A DNA stretch of 64,000 bases, taken from positions 899,245 through 963,244 of the forward strand of contig DASPKM010000006.1 in assembly GCA_035628135.1 (NCBI GenBank), in the 5' to 3' direction. This document shows positions 32,844 through 42,288 of the stretch, one piece after another. Within the stretch, counting starts at the first letter, position 1. The number at the start of each line of letters is the position of its first letter. The stretch comes from DASPKM01 sp035628135. Lineage in GTDB: Bacteria > Bacteroidota > Bacteroidia > Chitinophagales > Chitinophagaceae. The notes beneath the pieces were generated by a model that did no database searches, was not told the DNA's origin, and saw only the letters and a list, made by a program, of their open reading frames with translations. The translations under genes and the position numbers were made by a program.

Positions 32844-35204
32844 TTACTGCTTGATGAATCGCATGGTCTTCGTTTGTCCCTCACTGTTTATGCCCGTTAC
32901 CTGGTAAGTGCCTGCGGGCAGGGAAGTTACATCCATGTAAATGATATTCTCACCCTGGCTCACGCTTACCTGCATGCGCTTCAGGATCTGTCCGCTGATA
33001 TTAGTAACATATATTTCTGCCTTATCGCGGTTGGCGGCTGTTACATTGATCTTCAACTGGCCGGTAGTGATGAGCGTCGGGTAAATGCCCACCAGCTCAA
33101 AGCCTTTCGATTTATTAATTACTGCTACTATTCTCGAGTAGAATGCTTTCTTATCTACATCCACCACTTTCATTCGATAGTAGTTGGTGCCGGCAGTAGC
33201 CGTCTTGTCCTGGTAGTCGAATGGTTGCAGGCAGCGCTGCCTGTCTGCTACGATAGTTGCGATGGTTTGGAAGTGCTGCCCATCTGTGGAGCGCTCTATT
33301 TCGAATATTGCTTCGGTGCTGGTGCACTCTGCCCTCCAATGAACGTTATTGTATCCGCTGGCCTTGGTGGCATCGAATTCAGTAAGCTTGATGGGCAACG
33401 CGCCGAACGGACCATAACCGAACGTAAATGGCCCGAAGGTTGACATCACCTGCGATGCTACGGTGCCGCTGGTGGCATCACCTGCTATGGTAGTACCGGT
33501 GCTGCCTCTTTCACTTTGCCACGATGAGCCGTTGTAACGGGCTACCAGTATTTCCATCCCCGAGTTGGAACCGGGCACTGCGCCTTCGAGCGTAAGCCTT
33601 ACGGCGGCATTGGAGCCAGAGTTCCGTTGTACTGTCCAGTATTCAGCAGTGGAACGGCCAACCAGCGGATGGTTTACATCCGGGTCGGGATGGTTGCTGT
33701 TGAAATACTCAGCGGTAAATTCAGACAAGGTGGTAGAGTTGGGAATAACCTCTACGATCCTGTAATTAGTTCCTTTGCCGGTGGGGAATGTATAGGCCGC
33801 GGCCAGGTTCAACCTGCGTCTTACGGGGCCGTTTACAAAACTATTGTCCGATACGTTGGCTACTACAAGCGCAGCATTGCTCGTATTGTTGATGGTAAGC
33901 AGGTTGGCTGCGGTGGTGGTCAGCCTTCCATTGGTAAAATCCATGCGGCCTACGGCAAGCGGCGTCAATAATGTAGCGCCGGCCGCATTGTTCATGCGCA
34001 ATGCTACCTGGTTGGCCGCGTTGTCTATAGTGCCCGAGCTTACCGAAACATTCTGGTTAGACGAACCATTCAATTCAACCACAAAAAGATTGGCAGACGC
34101 GCTGGACGCGGTGCTTGCTGCTGTAAATGTGCCGCCGCTTTGCGTGAAATTTCCGCGCAGCAACAGCGTAGTGGTAAATGCGGTGCTGTTATTGTCCTGC
34201 AACGATACTGTTCCCGAGCTCTGTGTAAAATTGCCGTCTACCTGGAAGTTGATAGGCCTGTTGCTGTTGTTGCCAATGGTAACTACTGAATTACCGGTAA
34301 CTTCCATATTGCCCTGCACGTTGACCACTACCGGGCTTGCGCCAACGGGCGATGTGGTGAGTATCAGCTTCCTTGTATTGGTGTTCAGTATGCGCAGGTT
34401 GCCTTTAATGATGGTGCCGTTGTTCAACAAAAGGTTTACTGTTGCGGGCGTAAGTCCCGGGCTTTCATAATGCACGTTGCCTACAACGGCCGGGCTTCCG
34501 CTCAACGTGGTGGCATTGGTGGTATTGCCAATGATCCAGATGGTGGAAGTGGTATTGAAATTGGCTGTGGGCGTAATGCCCCCGTTACGGTCGAAAATGA
34601 GGAAGGAACCCGCGTTGAAATTAAGCGTGGCGGCTGTTCCTACTGCTCCGCCACCTGCCCCGAAGATCACCCGCCCTGTTGAATTCACGTTCACCACCAC
34701 ACCGGAAGCCGTCGTCTCAAAGTTTACGTTGGTGGAACCCACAATGGAAGGGTTGGCGCCAAGCCTGTAATCGCCATCTATTTCGCCCCGCGCATTCGAT
34801 GCAAATAAAACCCTGAAGCTGGCGGAAGCGGTAATGCTGTCTCTAAGGGTGCTGCCTGCATCGATGTCAAGCGCGGGATTGACCGCGCTGGAGCTGTTAA
34901 GTGTGATATCCGAAGATATATTGGTATGCAAAACCCCGGTAGCGTTATTGGTAACTTTAAGCGAATTAAGTGTAATGGCCGCGAGGTCTACGATGATAGA
35001 CCTGGTTTGGTCGATAATCACATCGAAACCGGCGCCGTTCGGTACCGATTCGCCGCCCGGGCCTCCACTGGAGGCCGACCAGTTGGCGGTATTATTCCAG
35101 TTACTTCCTGCCTCTCCTGCAGGCCCTACCCAGTAGCGTGTTTGGGCAGTAGCGGTAATAGCAGAGATCAGGCACAACAGCACAATTGTGTAACATTTTT
35201 TCAT
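32844..35204 (-). CDS. Large secreted T9SS cargo protein
   Basis: The start is taken at MKKCYTIVLLCLISAITATA (signal peptide), two codons after another possible ATG, giving 786 residues. After RYWVGPAGEAGSNWNNTANW, which resembles the beginning of Bacteroidetes surface autotransporter-like repeats, comes a long Thr/Ser/Asn-rich beta-solenoid-like region (60-500) with LTLNS-type and NMEVTGNSVVTIGNNSN-type rungs. A fibronectin-like domain near 610-690 (FEIERSTDGQHFQTIATI) and a C-terminal sorting domain (GIYPTLITTGQLKINV, AEIYVTNISGQI, LPAGTYQVTGI, MRFIKQ) end it. It is probably a surface adhesin. Ligand unknown. Confidence 0.87.
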   Translation of the reverse strand: MKKCYTIVLLCLISAITATAQTRYWVGPAGEAGSNWNNTANWSASSGGPGGESVPNGAGFDVIIDQTRSIIVDLAAITLNSLKVTNNATGVLHTNISSDITLNSSSAVNPALDIDAGSTLRDSITASASFRVLFASNARGEIDGDYRLGANPSIVGSTNVNFETTASGVVVNVNSTGRVIFGAGGGAVGTAATLNFNAGSFLIFDRNGGITPTANFNTTSTIWIIGNTTNATTLSGSPAVVGNVHYESPGLTPATVNLLLNNGTIIKGNLRILNTNTRKLILTTSPVGASPVVVNVQGNMEVTGNSVVTIGNNSNRPINFQVDGNFTQSSGTVSLQDNNSTAFTTTLLLRGNFTQSGGTFTAASTASSASANLFVVELNGSSNQNVSVSSGTIDNAANQVALRMNNAAGATLLTPLAVGRMDFTNGRLTTTAANLLTINNTSNAALVVANVSDNSFVNGPVRRRLNLAAAYTFPTGKGTNYRIVEVIPNSTTLSEFTAEYFNSNHPDPDVNHPLVGRSTAEYWTVQRNSGSNAAVRLTLEGAVPGSNSGMEILVARYNGSSWQSERGSTGTTIAGDATSGTVASQVMSTFGPFTFGYGPFGALPIKLTEFDATKASGYNNVHWRAECTSTEAIFEIERSTDGQHFQTIATIVADRQRCLQPFDYQDKTATAGTNYYRMKVVDVDKKAFYSRIVAVINKSKGFELVGIYPTLITTGQLKINVTAANRDKAEIYVTNISGQILKRMQVSVSQGENIIYMDVTSLPAGTYQVTGINSEGQTKTMRFIKQ

Positions 35205-35391
35205 GTACATGATTTTTAAATAGCTCCAAAAAATGTAACACAGGAAATGGACTTCAGAGGTCTTTGCGGAGGGTGTAAGCGGAGGATATTGCCCGCCAAA
35301 GTACTATTTAATGTTTAAACCTACAAGCCGGGAGTTCAGTTAGTTAAAAAAATTTCCAGCTTTCCGCAAAAAGCCCCGGATTCGGTGATCA

Positions 35392-35562
35392 TCAGCTCAC
35401 CATCATTTCGTTAGGATAATTGTTTGGAGGTACGATCAGCGGCTTTACAGCAACGTTCGCCGGCCTGAGATACGGATGTTCGGGGGATAAAGTTTGCCTT
35501 GCCGATTTATTTGCGATTTGCCCGGTGCTTGCTTTCGTGATTCGCTTTCGCTTGTTCGGCAT
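35392..35562 (-). CDS. Possible small basic protein, 56 aa
   Basis: Within the 448-bp gap 35211-35658 the best candidate gene reads MPNKRKRITKASTGQIANKS at the N-terminus and ends PPNNYPNEMMVS. It is Lys/Arg-rich at the front and Pro/Asn-rich at the end. A longer start at 35586 exists. A competing open frame on the opposite strand (35420-35617) is less protein-like. No family or clear ribosome site supports it. Nothing else is visible in the gap. Confidence 0.3.
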   Translation of the reverse strand: MPNKRKRITKASTGQIANKSARQTLSPEHPYLRPANVAVKPLIVPPNNYPNEMMVS

Positions 35563-35658
35563 TTTCCGTAAAGGGCTTCCGGGCATCCGGAAAACAGGCC
35601 CGCTCGAAACGAATTAAGAGCATCCCAAAACTATTCCCCCACCCCTCCGCAAAACTGT

Positions 35659-36966
35659 CTATTTCTTCCGGAAATATAACCGGATGGGTACGCCCTTGAA
35701 ATTGAAATGCTGTCGCAACTGGTTTTCCAGGTAATTCCGGTAAGGTTGCTTGATATCGTCCGGCAAATTGCAGAAAAAAGCAAAAGAGGGGATTTGCGTA
35801 GGCAATTGGGTCACATACTTGATGCGGACGGGATTGCCCCGCACCACGGGCGGATGAAAGCTCTCTACCGCTTTCAGCATCACATCGTTCAATTGGGAGG
35901 TGGGCACCTTGCGTTGGCGGTTATCATATACCTCCAGCGTAGTTTCTACCACGCGGAAAATGCGCGTTTTCTCCTTGGCTGAAATGAACAATACAGGTAC
36001 ATCGGTAAAGGGCGCAAGCCGCTGCTTCAACTCCCTTTCATAATCACGGGCCGTATTGGTTTCCTTTTCCACCAGGTCCCATTTATTCACCAACAGCACA
36101 ATGCCCTTGCCTTTTTTGGTCGCCAGGCTGAAGATGTTCAGGTCCTGCGCGGTAATGCCCTTAACTGCGTCCAATACCAGCAGGCATACATCTGCCTCAT
36201 CCATCGCCTTAATGGCACGGATGACCGAATAAAACTCCAGGTCCTCGTGCACTTTGGCCTTGCGTCGTATGCCCGCGGTATCGATCAGTATAAATTCTTT
36301 CTGGTATAAATTATAACGGGTATGAATGGTGTCTCGGGTAGTGCCGGCTATCTCACTTACAATGGTACGCTCCTCTCCTGTCAATGCATTCAGCAGCGAT
36401 GATTTTCCGACATTAGGCTGGCCAATGATGGCGATCTTGGGCAATTCTTTTTCCTCTTCATTTTCCTGGTCTGCGGGAATCAATGCCGTCAATGCGTCCA
36501 GCAATTCGCCGGTGCCGCTGCCGCTCATGGATGATATAAAAAAAATATCGTCAAAACCGAGACTGTAAAATTCAGTGGCTTCCAGCAGCCGGTCGTTATT
36601 ATCCACTTTATTTACCGCCAGCAATACGGGCTTGGTGGTGCGGCGCAACACATCGGCCATGGCCTCGTCCAGGTCGGTAATGCCCGTGGCGGTATCCACC
36701 ATAAATATCAGGGCATTGGCCTCCTCCACTGCAATTAATACCTGTTTGCGGATCTCTCTTTCAAAAATGTCTTCGCTATGGGGTACAAAGCCGCCGGTGT
36801 CGATTACGTTGAATGTTTTGCCGTTCCAGTCTGCTATGCCGTACTGGCGGTCGCGGGTAACGCCGCTTACGTCATCAACAATGGCTTTGCGCTGCTCCAG
36901 CAGGCGGTTAAAAAAAGTGCTTTTGCCAACATTCGGCCTTCCTACTATGGCTACTGTAAATCCCAT
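35659..36966 (-). CDS. der: Ribosome assembly GTPase Der (EngA)
   Basis: A 435-residue protein with the tandem GTPase arrangement specific to Der. The first G domain has G1 GRPNVGKSTFFN (about 8-19), DTGG and NKVD. The second has GQPNVGKSSLLNAL (about 182-195), DTAG and NKWD. A C-terminal KH-like domain starts near 350 (VRIKYVTQLPTQIPSFAFF). Der acts in 50S subunit maturation. It lies next to era in the same orientation, 64 bp apart. Confidence 0.97.
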   Translation of the reverse strand: MGFTVAIVGRPNVGKSTFFNRLLEQRKAIVDDVSGVTRDRQYGIADWNGKTFNVIDTGGFVPHSEDIFEREIRKQVLIAVEEANALIFMVDTATGITDLDEAMADVLRRTTKPVLLAVNKVDNNDRLLEATEFYSLGFDDIFFISSMSGSGTGELLDALTALIPADQENEEEKELPKIAIIGQPNVGKSSLLNALTGEERTIVSEIAGTTRDTIHTRYNLYQKEFILIDTAGIRRKAKVHEDLEFYSVIRAIKAMDEADVCLLVLDAVKGITAQDLNIFSLATKKGKGIVLLVNKWDLVEKETNTARDYERELKQRLAPFTDVPVLFISAKEKTRIFRVVETTLEVYDNRQRKVPTSQLNDVMLKAVESFHPPVVRGNPVRIKYVTQLPTQIPSFAFFCNLPDDIKQPYRNYLENQLRQHFNFKGVPIRLYFRKK

Positions 36967-37030
36967 ATGCTTACTGCTATCCTTTCAAATTCAATACCCG
37001 CGAAATTAATCACTTGGTTGTGTCCTGTTT

Positions 37031-37900
37031 TTATAAATATCCGTACTCTTTCAGAAAGTTTTCATTATCCCTCCATTTCGGCCGCACCTTCACGAATAAT
37101 TCCAGGAACACCTTTCGGCCCAGAAAGGCTTCGATGGATGTGCGTGCATCGGTGCCCAGTTTTTTGATCATCTTTCCCCCTTCGCCCAATATAATCGCCT
37201 TCTGTGATTCGCGCTGCACGATAATGTCGGCGGTTATTTTGGTAAGCGTGGTCTTTTCTTCAAAAGCCCGTATAAGCACTGTGGCCTCGTAAGGAATCTC
37301 TTCCTGGTATAAATAATAGATCTTCTCCCGTATCAGCTCGCTTACAAAAAACCGGGTCGACAGGTCGCTGATATTATCACCTTCAAAGAAGGGCTCGCCT
37401 TCGGGAAGGTACTCCAGTATTTTTTGCAGCAAGGTATCTACATGCTGGTGCTGCAATGCCGAGATCGCGAGCACATCCCTGCAATAATCCTTCGATTTAA
37501 AAAATGCAAGCGCGGCCTCCTGTTGCTGTTTGCTTACCAGGTCTATTTTATTCAGCACCACAATAGCGGGCACCCTTAGCTTCAGCGAATTAAATACTTC
37601 GTCCGTTTCTTCCAGCCGTTCATTGGCCGCTGTAAGCAACACGGCAAGGTCGGCATCCTCTAAAGAGCTTCTTACGGCCTGCATCATTTTTTCATGCAGT
37701 TTATACCTGGGCTCTATGATGCCGGGTGTATCGGAAATAATGATTTGATAACCCGGTTCGGTCAAAATGCCTTTGATGCGGTGCCGCGTGGTTTGCACCT
37801 TTGGCGATACAATGGCCAGCTTTTCTCCTAATAAAGCATTGAGTAATGTGCTTTTACCCGCATTGGGCTTGCCGAATATGGAAACGAAACCGGTTTTCAT
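37031..37900 (-). CDS. era: Ribosome maturation GTPase Era
   Basis: A 289-residue protein. The G domain carries G1 GKPNAGKSTLLNALL (about 11-25), DTPG in IISDTPGIIEPRYKLHEKMM (about 54-73) and NKID near 118. The C-terminal KH domain (about 205-285) includes IIVQRESQKAIILGEGGKMI. Era binds the 3' end of 16S rRNA and helps 30S assembly. It starts just downstream of the terminator of the initiator tRNA gene, so it needs its own promoter or read-through. Confidence 0.97.
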   Translation of the reverse strand: MKTGFVSIFGKPNAGKSTLLNALLGEKLAIVSPKVQTTRHRIKGILTEPGYQIIISDTPGIIEPRYKLHEKMMQAVRSSLEDADLAVLLTAANERLEETDEVFNSLKLRVPAIVVLNKIDLVSKQQQEAALAFFKSKDYCRDVLAISALQHQHVDTLLQKILEYLPEGEPFFEGDNISDLSTRFFVSELIREKIYYLYQEEIPYEATVLIRAFEEKTTLTKITADIIVQRESQKAIILGEGGKMIKKLGTDARTSIEAFLGRKVFLELFVKVRPKWRDNENFLKEYGYL

Positions 37901-37906
37901 GCGAAT

Positions 37907-37933
37907 AAAAAAAAGCTCCCGCGAGAGGAGCTC
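37907..37933 (-). terminator. Terminator of the initiator tRNA gene
   Basis: On the minus strand AGCTCC pairs with GGAGCT across a TCTCGCG loop and is followed by at least seven T. It lies 5 bp after the tRNA 3' end and 7 bp before the era start codon. Confidence 0.85.
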
Positions 37934-37937
37934 TTTG

Positions 37938-38009
<72 letters not shown>

Positions 38010-38060
38010 ATGTGGAGCGCAAAAGTAAGCCATCGCACCTTAAGAACCAAACCCAAAATG

Positions 38061-38084
38061 AAAAAACCCCGCCATCAGCGGGGT
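38061..38084 (-). terminator. Terminator of the first GIN-domain gene
   Basis: ACCCCGC (38066-38072) pairs with GCGGGGT (38078-38084). On the minus strand a run of T follows. It lies about 25 bp after the stop at 38109 of the GIN-domain gene. Confidence 0.85.
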
Positions 38085-38108
38085 CAAAATAGCAGTTACT
38101 GCAAATAT

Positions 38109-38828
38109 TTAACTTCTTTTATTAATGCTGCTTGCGCCGCTGGAGCGCACGCTTTTTACCACGCCTTCTCCTTTATACGATACCCTGCTGGCACCGGTAG
38201 CGCGCGCTGACAGTTCCTTGCTAACAGACACTTTTATTTCCGATGCGCCGCTGGCTTGTGCCTGGCATACGGCCGCTTCAAAATCAAATCCCGTGAAATC
38301 ACTGGCCCCCGACACCTCAACCTTCAGGTCATTCACGCGGCCGGTAATGGTTGCGTCCGATGCACCGGATTGATCGATGTTGACGACATTGGCTTCAACC
38401 GCTCCTTTAAAATCACTGGCGCCTGATAGATTAATATCAAGGGTGTTGGTTTTGATAACGCCTTCCACCATTACATCGCAAGCGCCAGAGGCGGTAAGCT
38501 TGTCTAGCGTCTTGAACGATACATACGCCTTCAATCTTTTTTTATCGGTGTTCCACACCTTCCAATTGTTATCGTTGTCGAACCAGATCCTTAATACCCC
38601 GTTTTCAACGGTTGTTTTAATGCGGTCGCGGTATTTTTCTTCTGATGCGCTTACTGCTACCGCTTCGGTAGTGGATTGGGAAAGATAGAGGTCGATTGCA
38701 TTAGAAACCCTGATGGCATGAAAGCCGCTCACATTTCTAACCTCTGCGTTGGGATCGTTGATGGTCTTTTGCGCCTGCACGCCCAGCGCGGCAATGGCCA
38801 CACTCATAACTAAGAGAAACTTTTTCAT
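38109..38828 (-). CDS. GIN domain (DUF2807) secreted protein, SGASD type
   Basis: A 239-residue protein with signal peptide (MKKFLLVMSVAIAALGVQA) and a Bacteroidetes head GIN domain. The domain starts EVRNVSGFHAIRVSNAIDLY (about 30-49). Its second half is a ladder of short rungs each marked by SGASD: LSGASDFKGAV, QSGASDATITG, VSGASDFTGFD, ASGASEIKVSV. It is a parallel-beta type secreted protein of unknown ligand. It is the tandem paralogue of the gene 81 bp upstream, whose rungs carry SGGSD instead. Confidence 0.88.
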   Translation of the reverse strand: MKKFLLVMSVAIAALGVQAQKTINDPNAEVRNVSGFHAIRVSNAIDLYLSQSTTEAVAVSASEEKYRDRIKTTVENGVLRIWFDNDNNWKVWNTDKKRLKAYVSFKTLDKLTASGACDVMVEGVIKTNTLDINLSGASDFKGAVEANVVNIDQSGASDATITGRVNDLKVEVSGASDFTGFDFEAAVCQAQASGASEIKVSVSKELSARATGASRVSYKGEGVVKSVRSSGASSINKRS

Positions 38829-38909
38829 GTCTATGCTGTTGTTTATTTATTCTAAATACAATCATTAATGGTTTTTGTTGCCTGCCTGCCGGCAGACATC
38901 CCAGTGCGT

Positions 38910-39632
38910 TTATCCTCTTTTTTTGACGCTGCCGCCTCCGCCAGAGTTCACTTTTCTAACAGTGCCGCTTCCACGATAATGGATATCGCTGCCGCCGCTG
39001 GCATCTGCGCTAAGCTCCTTATTCACTGTAATGGTGATATCGCTTCCACCACTGCAGTCGGCTGTGCAGTTGTCGGCCGACAGATCGTAGCCATCCACAT
39101 CGCTGCCGCCGCTGGCCTCGAGCACCAGGTTGGTGGCTTTGCCGGAAATATGTACGTCCGATCCGCCACTGGCATCAACGCTAAGGTCGCCGATGTTTAC
39201 ATTGCCTTTGAAATCGCTGCCCCCGGAAAGGTCAAGCACCAACTTGGGGGCCGACAGCGTTCCGGTGACCTCGATGTCCGATCCACCGGAAGCTTCCAGC
39301 CCGTCGATGTTCTTTACGCTCACATAGGCTTTTAGCTTGCGGTTGTTGTTCCAGGAAAAGTTGAAGTTGGAATTATATTCATAATAGATTTTAAGCACAC
39401 CGTTTTTTACCTCGGTCCTGATCTTATCGCGGTATTCTTCTTTGGAGGCGCTCACAGCCACGGCCTCGGTGCCGGATTGGGTAAGGTATAGGTCTATGCC
39501 GCCGGATACGTCGATTGCATGAAAGGAAGGCACGTCCCTGCGTTCTGCATTGGGGTCGTTCACCACCTTGTCCTGTGCGGTGGCGGACACGGCCAGCAAA
39601 GCTGTCAATAGCAACAAAAAGGTATTTTTCAT
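38910..39632 (-). CDS. GIN domain (DUF2807) secreted protein, SGGSD type
   Basis: A 240-residue protein, signal peptide MKNTFLLLLTALLAVSATA, then the GIN domain (ERRDVPSFHAIDVSGGIDLY, about 31-50). The rungs carry SGGSD at each turn (ASGGSDIEVTG, LSGGSDFKGNV, ASGGSDVHISG, ASGGSDVDGYD, SGGSDITITV, ASGGSDIHYRG). It ends in a poly-Gly and basic tail. It shares length and layout with its tandem neighbour at 38109 and probably arose with it by duplication. It is divergent from the TPP riboswitch transcript. Confidence 0.88.
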   Translation of the reverse strand: MKNTFLLLLTALLAVSATAQDKVVNDPNAERRDVPSFHAIDVSGGIDLYLTQSGTEAVAVSASKEEYRDKIRTEVKNGVLKIYYEYNSNFNFSWNNNRKLKAYVSVKNIDGLEASGGSDIEVTGTLSAPKLVLDLSGGSDFKGNVNIGDLSVDASGGSDVHISGKATNLVLEASGGSDVDGYDLSADNCTADCSGGSDITITVNKELSADASGGSDIHYRGSGTVRKVNSGGGGSVKKRG

Positions 39633-39678
39633 ATAAGCATTTCCCGTGTAACGGGCGTTGGTCTCTAAAAGTTACAGA

Positions 39679-39708
39679 CTGCAGAAAAAAATTTATGCCG
39701 TATTTTTG
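39679..39708 (+). promoter_or_regulatory. Promoter of the TPP riboswitch / TonB receptor transcript
   Basis: The -7 element TATTTTTG at 39701-39708 matches TAnnTTTG. CTG lies at 39679-39681, 19 bp upstream, one base from the TTG -33 consensus. Predicted transcription starts near 39715, about 20 bp before the riboswitch begins. Confidence 0.6.
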
Positions 39709-39733
39709 TGGCGCTTTCGCGAGAAGGCACAGA

Positions 39734-39823
39734 TTCCTCGGGGTGTCCCTCCCGGCTTCGGCCCGGGACGGGCTGAGATCAAACCCGTAGAACCTGATCA
39801 GGGTAATGCCTGCGCAGGGAAGG
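39734..39823 (+). promoter_or_regulatory. TPP riboswitch (THI element)
   Basis: The conserved order of a thiamine-pyrophosphate riboswitch is present: GGGGTG at its start, the P3 arm GGCTTCGGCC region, the CTGAGAT box near 39773-39779, ACCCGTAGAACCTGATC near 39783-39799, GGTAATGCC near 39802-39810 and the closing CAGGGAAGG. It lies in the leader of the TonB-dependent receptor at 39892, 68 bp before the start codon. TPP binding would lower expression, probably by hiding the start region, since no terminator is seen. Confidence 0.96.
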
Positions 39824-39891
39824 TTATCTACAACTTTCTTTCTCCTGTTTCTGCATTATCCTCTCATTTTTTTAATTATAAACCTTTAAAA

Positions 39892-42282
39892 ATGAAGAGG
39901 ATTGTTTTTTTTACTGCCTTCATGGCATTGCAAGCGCTTGTTCATGCGCAAGTGAGGGTAAAGGGCAAGGTCATAGAAAAAGATTCCGGCAATCCCATAG
40001 CGGGTGCCACCATCTCGGCGGGTGGACAAGCCACCACTTCCCGCGAAAACGGCGATTTTGAGCTGACCGTTCTTTCCGGCAACGTATTGGAAATTACCAG
40101 CGTAAGCCACTACCCCTTACACGACACGCTGTCGAATTACACGAAACCCGAGGCCAATGCCAGCACCACCATTTCAGGATTGGTTTATTCCCTGGTGCGC
40201 AAGGGCTTGTTCCTGAAACCTGTTGAGGTGCTGGCCACCCGGGCCAATGGCCGGGCGCCTTTTACCAGGACCAACCTGGCGAAGGAAGAAATTGAAAAGC
40301 TGAACCTGGGCCATGACCTTCCGTTTTTATTGAACCAAACGCCCTCGGTGATCATACATTCCGATGCAGGCAATGGAATTGGTTATACCGGCATGCGTAT
40401 TCGCGGCAGCGATTTAAGCCGCATCAATGTAACGCTGAATGGCATTCCTTATAATGATGCCGAATCGCAGGGTGTGTTTTTCGTGGACCTGCCGGATTTT
40501 GCATCTTCTGTAAATAGCATACAGGTGCAGCGGGGCGTTGGCACTTCATCGAATGGAGCGGGTGCATTTGGCGCCACCATTAACATCAGCACGCATGAAT
40601 TTAACGACAAGGCCTATGCGGACATTAACAACAGCTTTGGATCGTTCAATACCTGGAAGCATACTGTAAAGGCGGGCAGTGGTTTATTAAGCGATCATTT
40701 CACCATCGATGCGCGCTTATCACGCATTACCAGCGATGGATTTATAGATAGGGCCGAAAGCAAATTGCAGTCATTTTATTTGGGTGGCGGATATTTTGGA
40801 AAGAAAACGCAGGTACGCCTGAATGTTTTTGGGGGAGATGAAAGAACGTACCAGGCATGGAATGGCGTACCCGAAGCGTTGCTGAAGACCAACCGTACTT
40901 ACAATTCTGCCGGTACCGAAAAAACCGGCGAGCCTTATGAAAATGAAACAGACAATTTCCGCCAGGACCATTATCAGTTATTCATTAACCACGCTTTGAG
41001 CGATGCGCTCAGTTTTAATACCTCTTTCTTTTATACAAAAGGCAAAGGCTATTATGAGCAATATAAGGCCGATGAAGATTTTGGCAATTATGTGCGGCCC
41101 TACCCCGTCATAGGCAACGATACGCTTACTGAAACCGATCTGGTTCGGCAACTGTGGCTGGATAATGACTTGTACGGAAGCGTGTTTTCACTGCAGTACA
41201 ATAAAACCGGAACGATGCTTACCCTGGGCGGCGGCTGGCATAGGTACGAAGGCGATCACTTTGGAACAGTGATCTGGTCTGAGTTGGGAGGGTTCCCCAA
41301 AGGCCATCGCTGGTACGATGTAAGTGCTTTGAAGCGCGACGCCCATATTTATGGGAAATGGCAGCAGCGTTTGAATGCGCGGCTGCAGGCCTTTGCGGAT
41401 CTGCAATACCGCAATGTGAAATATGATATCGATGGCTTCAGAAACAATCCCGGGTTGATGATAAGGAATACCTATTCATTCGTAAATCCCAAGATAGGTT
41501 TTACATACAGCCGGCCCGGTATGCAGGCGTACATTTCCTATGCAATGGCCAACAAGGAGCCTAACCGCGATGATTTCGAAACGGGCGCCACGCAAAAGCC
41601 CACGCATGAAACGCTGCACGATATTGAAATAGGATTTGAAAAAAGAATGTCCGGGCTTACGGTAACTGCCACAGGTTATTACATGAATTATCGTAACCAG
41701 TTGGTGTTAACGGGTAAGATCAACGATGTGGGCGCTTATACACGTATCAACATTCCACGCAGCTATCGTTTGGGACTGGAATTGCAGGCGGCTTACCAGC
41801 CCGTGCAGCAACTTCGGATAGACGCCGGCGTTACCATCAGCCGCAACAAGATCAGCAATTTTACCGAGTACGTGGATGATTACGATAATGGAGGACAGAA
41901 GGACTTCTTTTACAAGGACGCTGACATTGCGTTCAGCCCCTGGTTGATAAGCAATGCAACGGTTACCTACAAACCTGTCAGCGACGCGGAACTTAGCTTA
42001 TTCTCGAAATACGTAAGTCATCAGTATTTAGACAATACCGGCAACAGGTCGCGGCAACTCGATGCGTATTTTGTGAATGATCTTCGCGCCGGCTATACTT
42101 TCAGGAACAAGCTGTTTAAAGAAATCTTTATCATCGGACAAATAAATAACCTGTTTGATGTTAAGTATGAGCCCAACGGTTACACCTTCAGCTATCTTTA
42201 CAACAGCGAGCTGGTGACAGAAAACTTCTATTACCCGATGGCGGGAAGGAATTTTATGATAGGATTGAACTTGCGGTTCTAA
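39892..42282 (+). CDS. TonB-dependent outer membrane receptor under TPP riboswitch control
   Basis: The start is MKRIVFFTAFMALQALVHA (signal peptide). An in-frame extension runs back through the riboswitch and is not coding. The 796-residue product has a carboxypeptidase regulatory-like domain (about 20-95; VKGKVIEKDSGNPIAGATIS), a plug (about 130-240; GHDLPFLLNQTPSVI, GMRIRGSDLSRINVTLNGIP, VQRGVGTSSNGAGAFGATIN) and a 22-strand barrel ending FMIGLNLRF. Because of the riboswitch, thiamine or a thiamine derivative is the most likely cargo. No thiamine permease or kinase gene is next to it. Confidence 0.94.
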   Translation: MKRIVFFTAFMALQALVHAQVRVKGKVIEKDSGNPIAGATISAGGQATTSRENGDFELTVLSGNVLEITSVSHYPLHDTLSNYTKPEANASTTISGLVYSLVRKGLFLKPVEVLATRANGRAPFTRTNLAKEEIEKLNLGHDLPFLLNQTPSVIIHSDAGNGIGYTGMRIRGSDLSRINVTLNGIPYNDAESQGVFFVDLPDFASSVNSIQVQRGVGTSSNGAGAFGATINISTHEFNDKAYADINNSFGSFNTWKHTVKAGSGLLSDHFTIDARLSRITSDGFIDRAESKLQSFYLGGGYFGKKTQVRLNVFGGDERTYQAWNGVPEALLKTNRTYNSAGTEKTGEPYENETDNFRQDHYQLFINHALSDALSFNTSFFYTKGKGYYEQYKADEDFGNYVRPYPVIGNDTLTETDLVRQLWLDNDLYGSVFSLQYNKTGTMLTLGGGWHRYEGDHFGTVIWSELGGFPKGHRWYDVSALKRDAHIYGKWQQRLNARLQAFADLQYRNVKYDIDGFRNNPGLMIRNTYSFVNPKIGFTYSRPGMQAYISYAMANKEPNRDDFETGATQKPTHETLHDIEIGFEKRMSGLTVTATGYYMNYRNQLVLTGKINDVGAYTRINIPRSYRLGLELQAAYQPVQQLRIDAGVTISRNKISNFTEYVDDYDNGGQKDFFYKDADIAFSPWLISNATVTYKPVSDAELSLFSKYVSHQYLDNTGNRSRQLDAYFVNDLRAGYTFRNKLFKEIFIIGQINNLFDVKYEPNGYTFSYLYNSELVTENFYYPMAGRNFMIGLNLRF

Positions 42283-42288
42283 TTCGCA

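Noticed and set aside
35420..35617. 65-codon plus-strand frame in the 35.2-35.7 kb gap
   Set aside because: No upstream signals or protein-like features; the opposite-strand candidate is somewhat better but also weak.
38109..39632. Tandem repeats in the GIN genes as a DNA repeat array
   Set aside because: The regularity comes from the protein rungs, not from identical DNA units.
39658..39891. In-frame N-terminal extension of the TonB receptor
   Set aside because: It is translated through the TPP riboswitch, and a good signal peptide starts at 39892.
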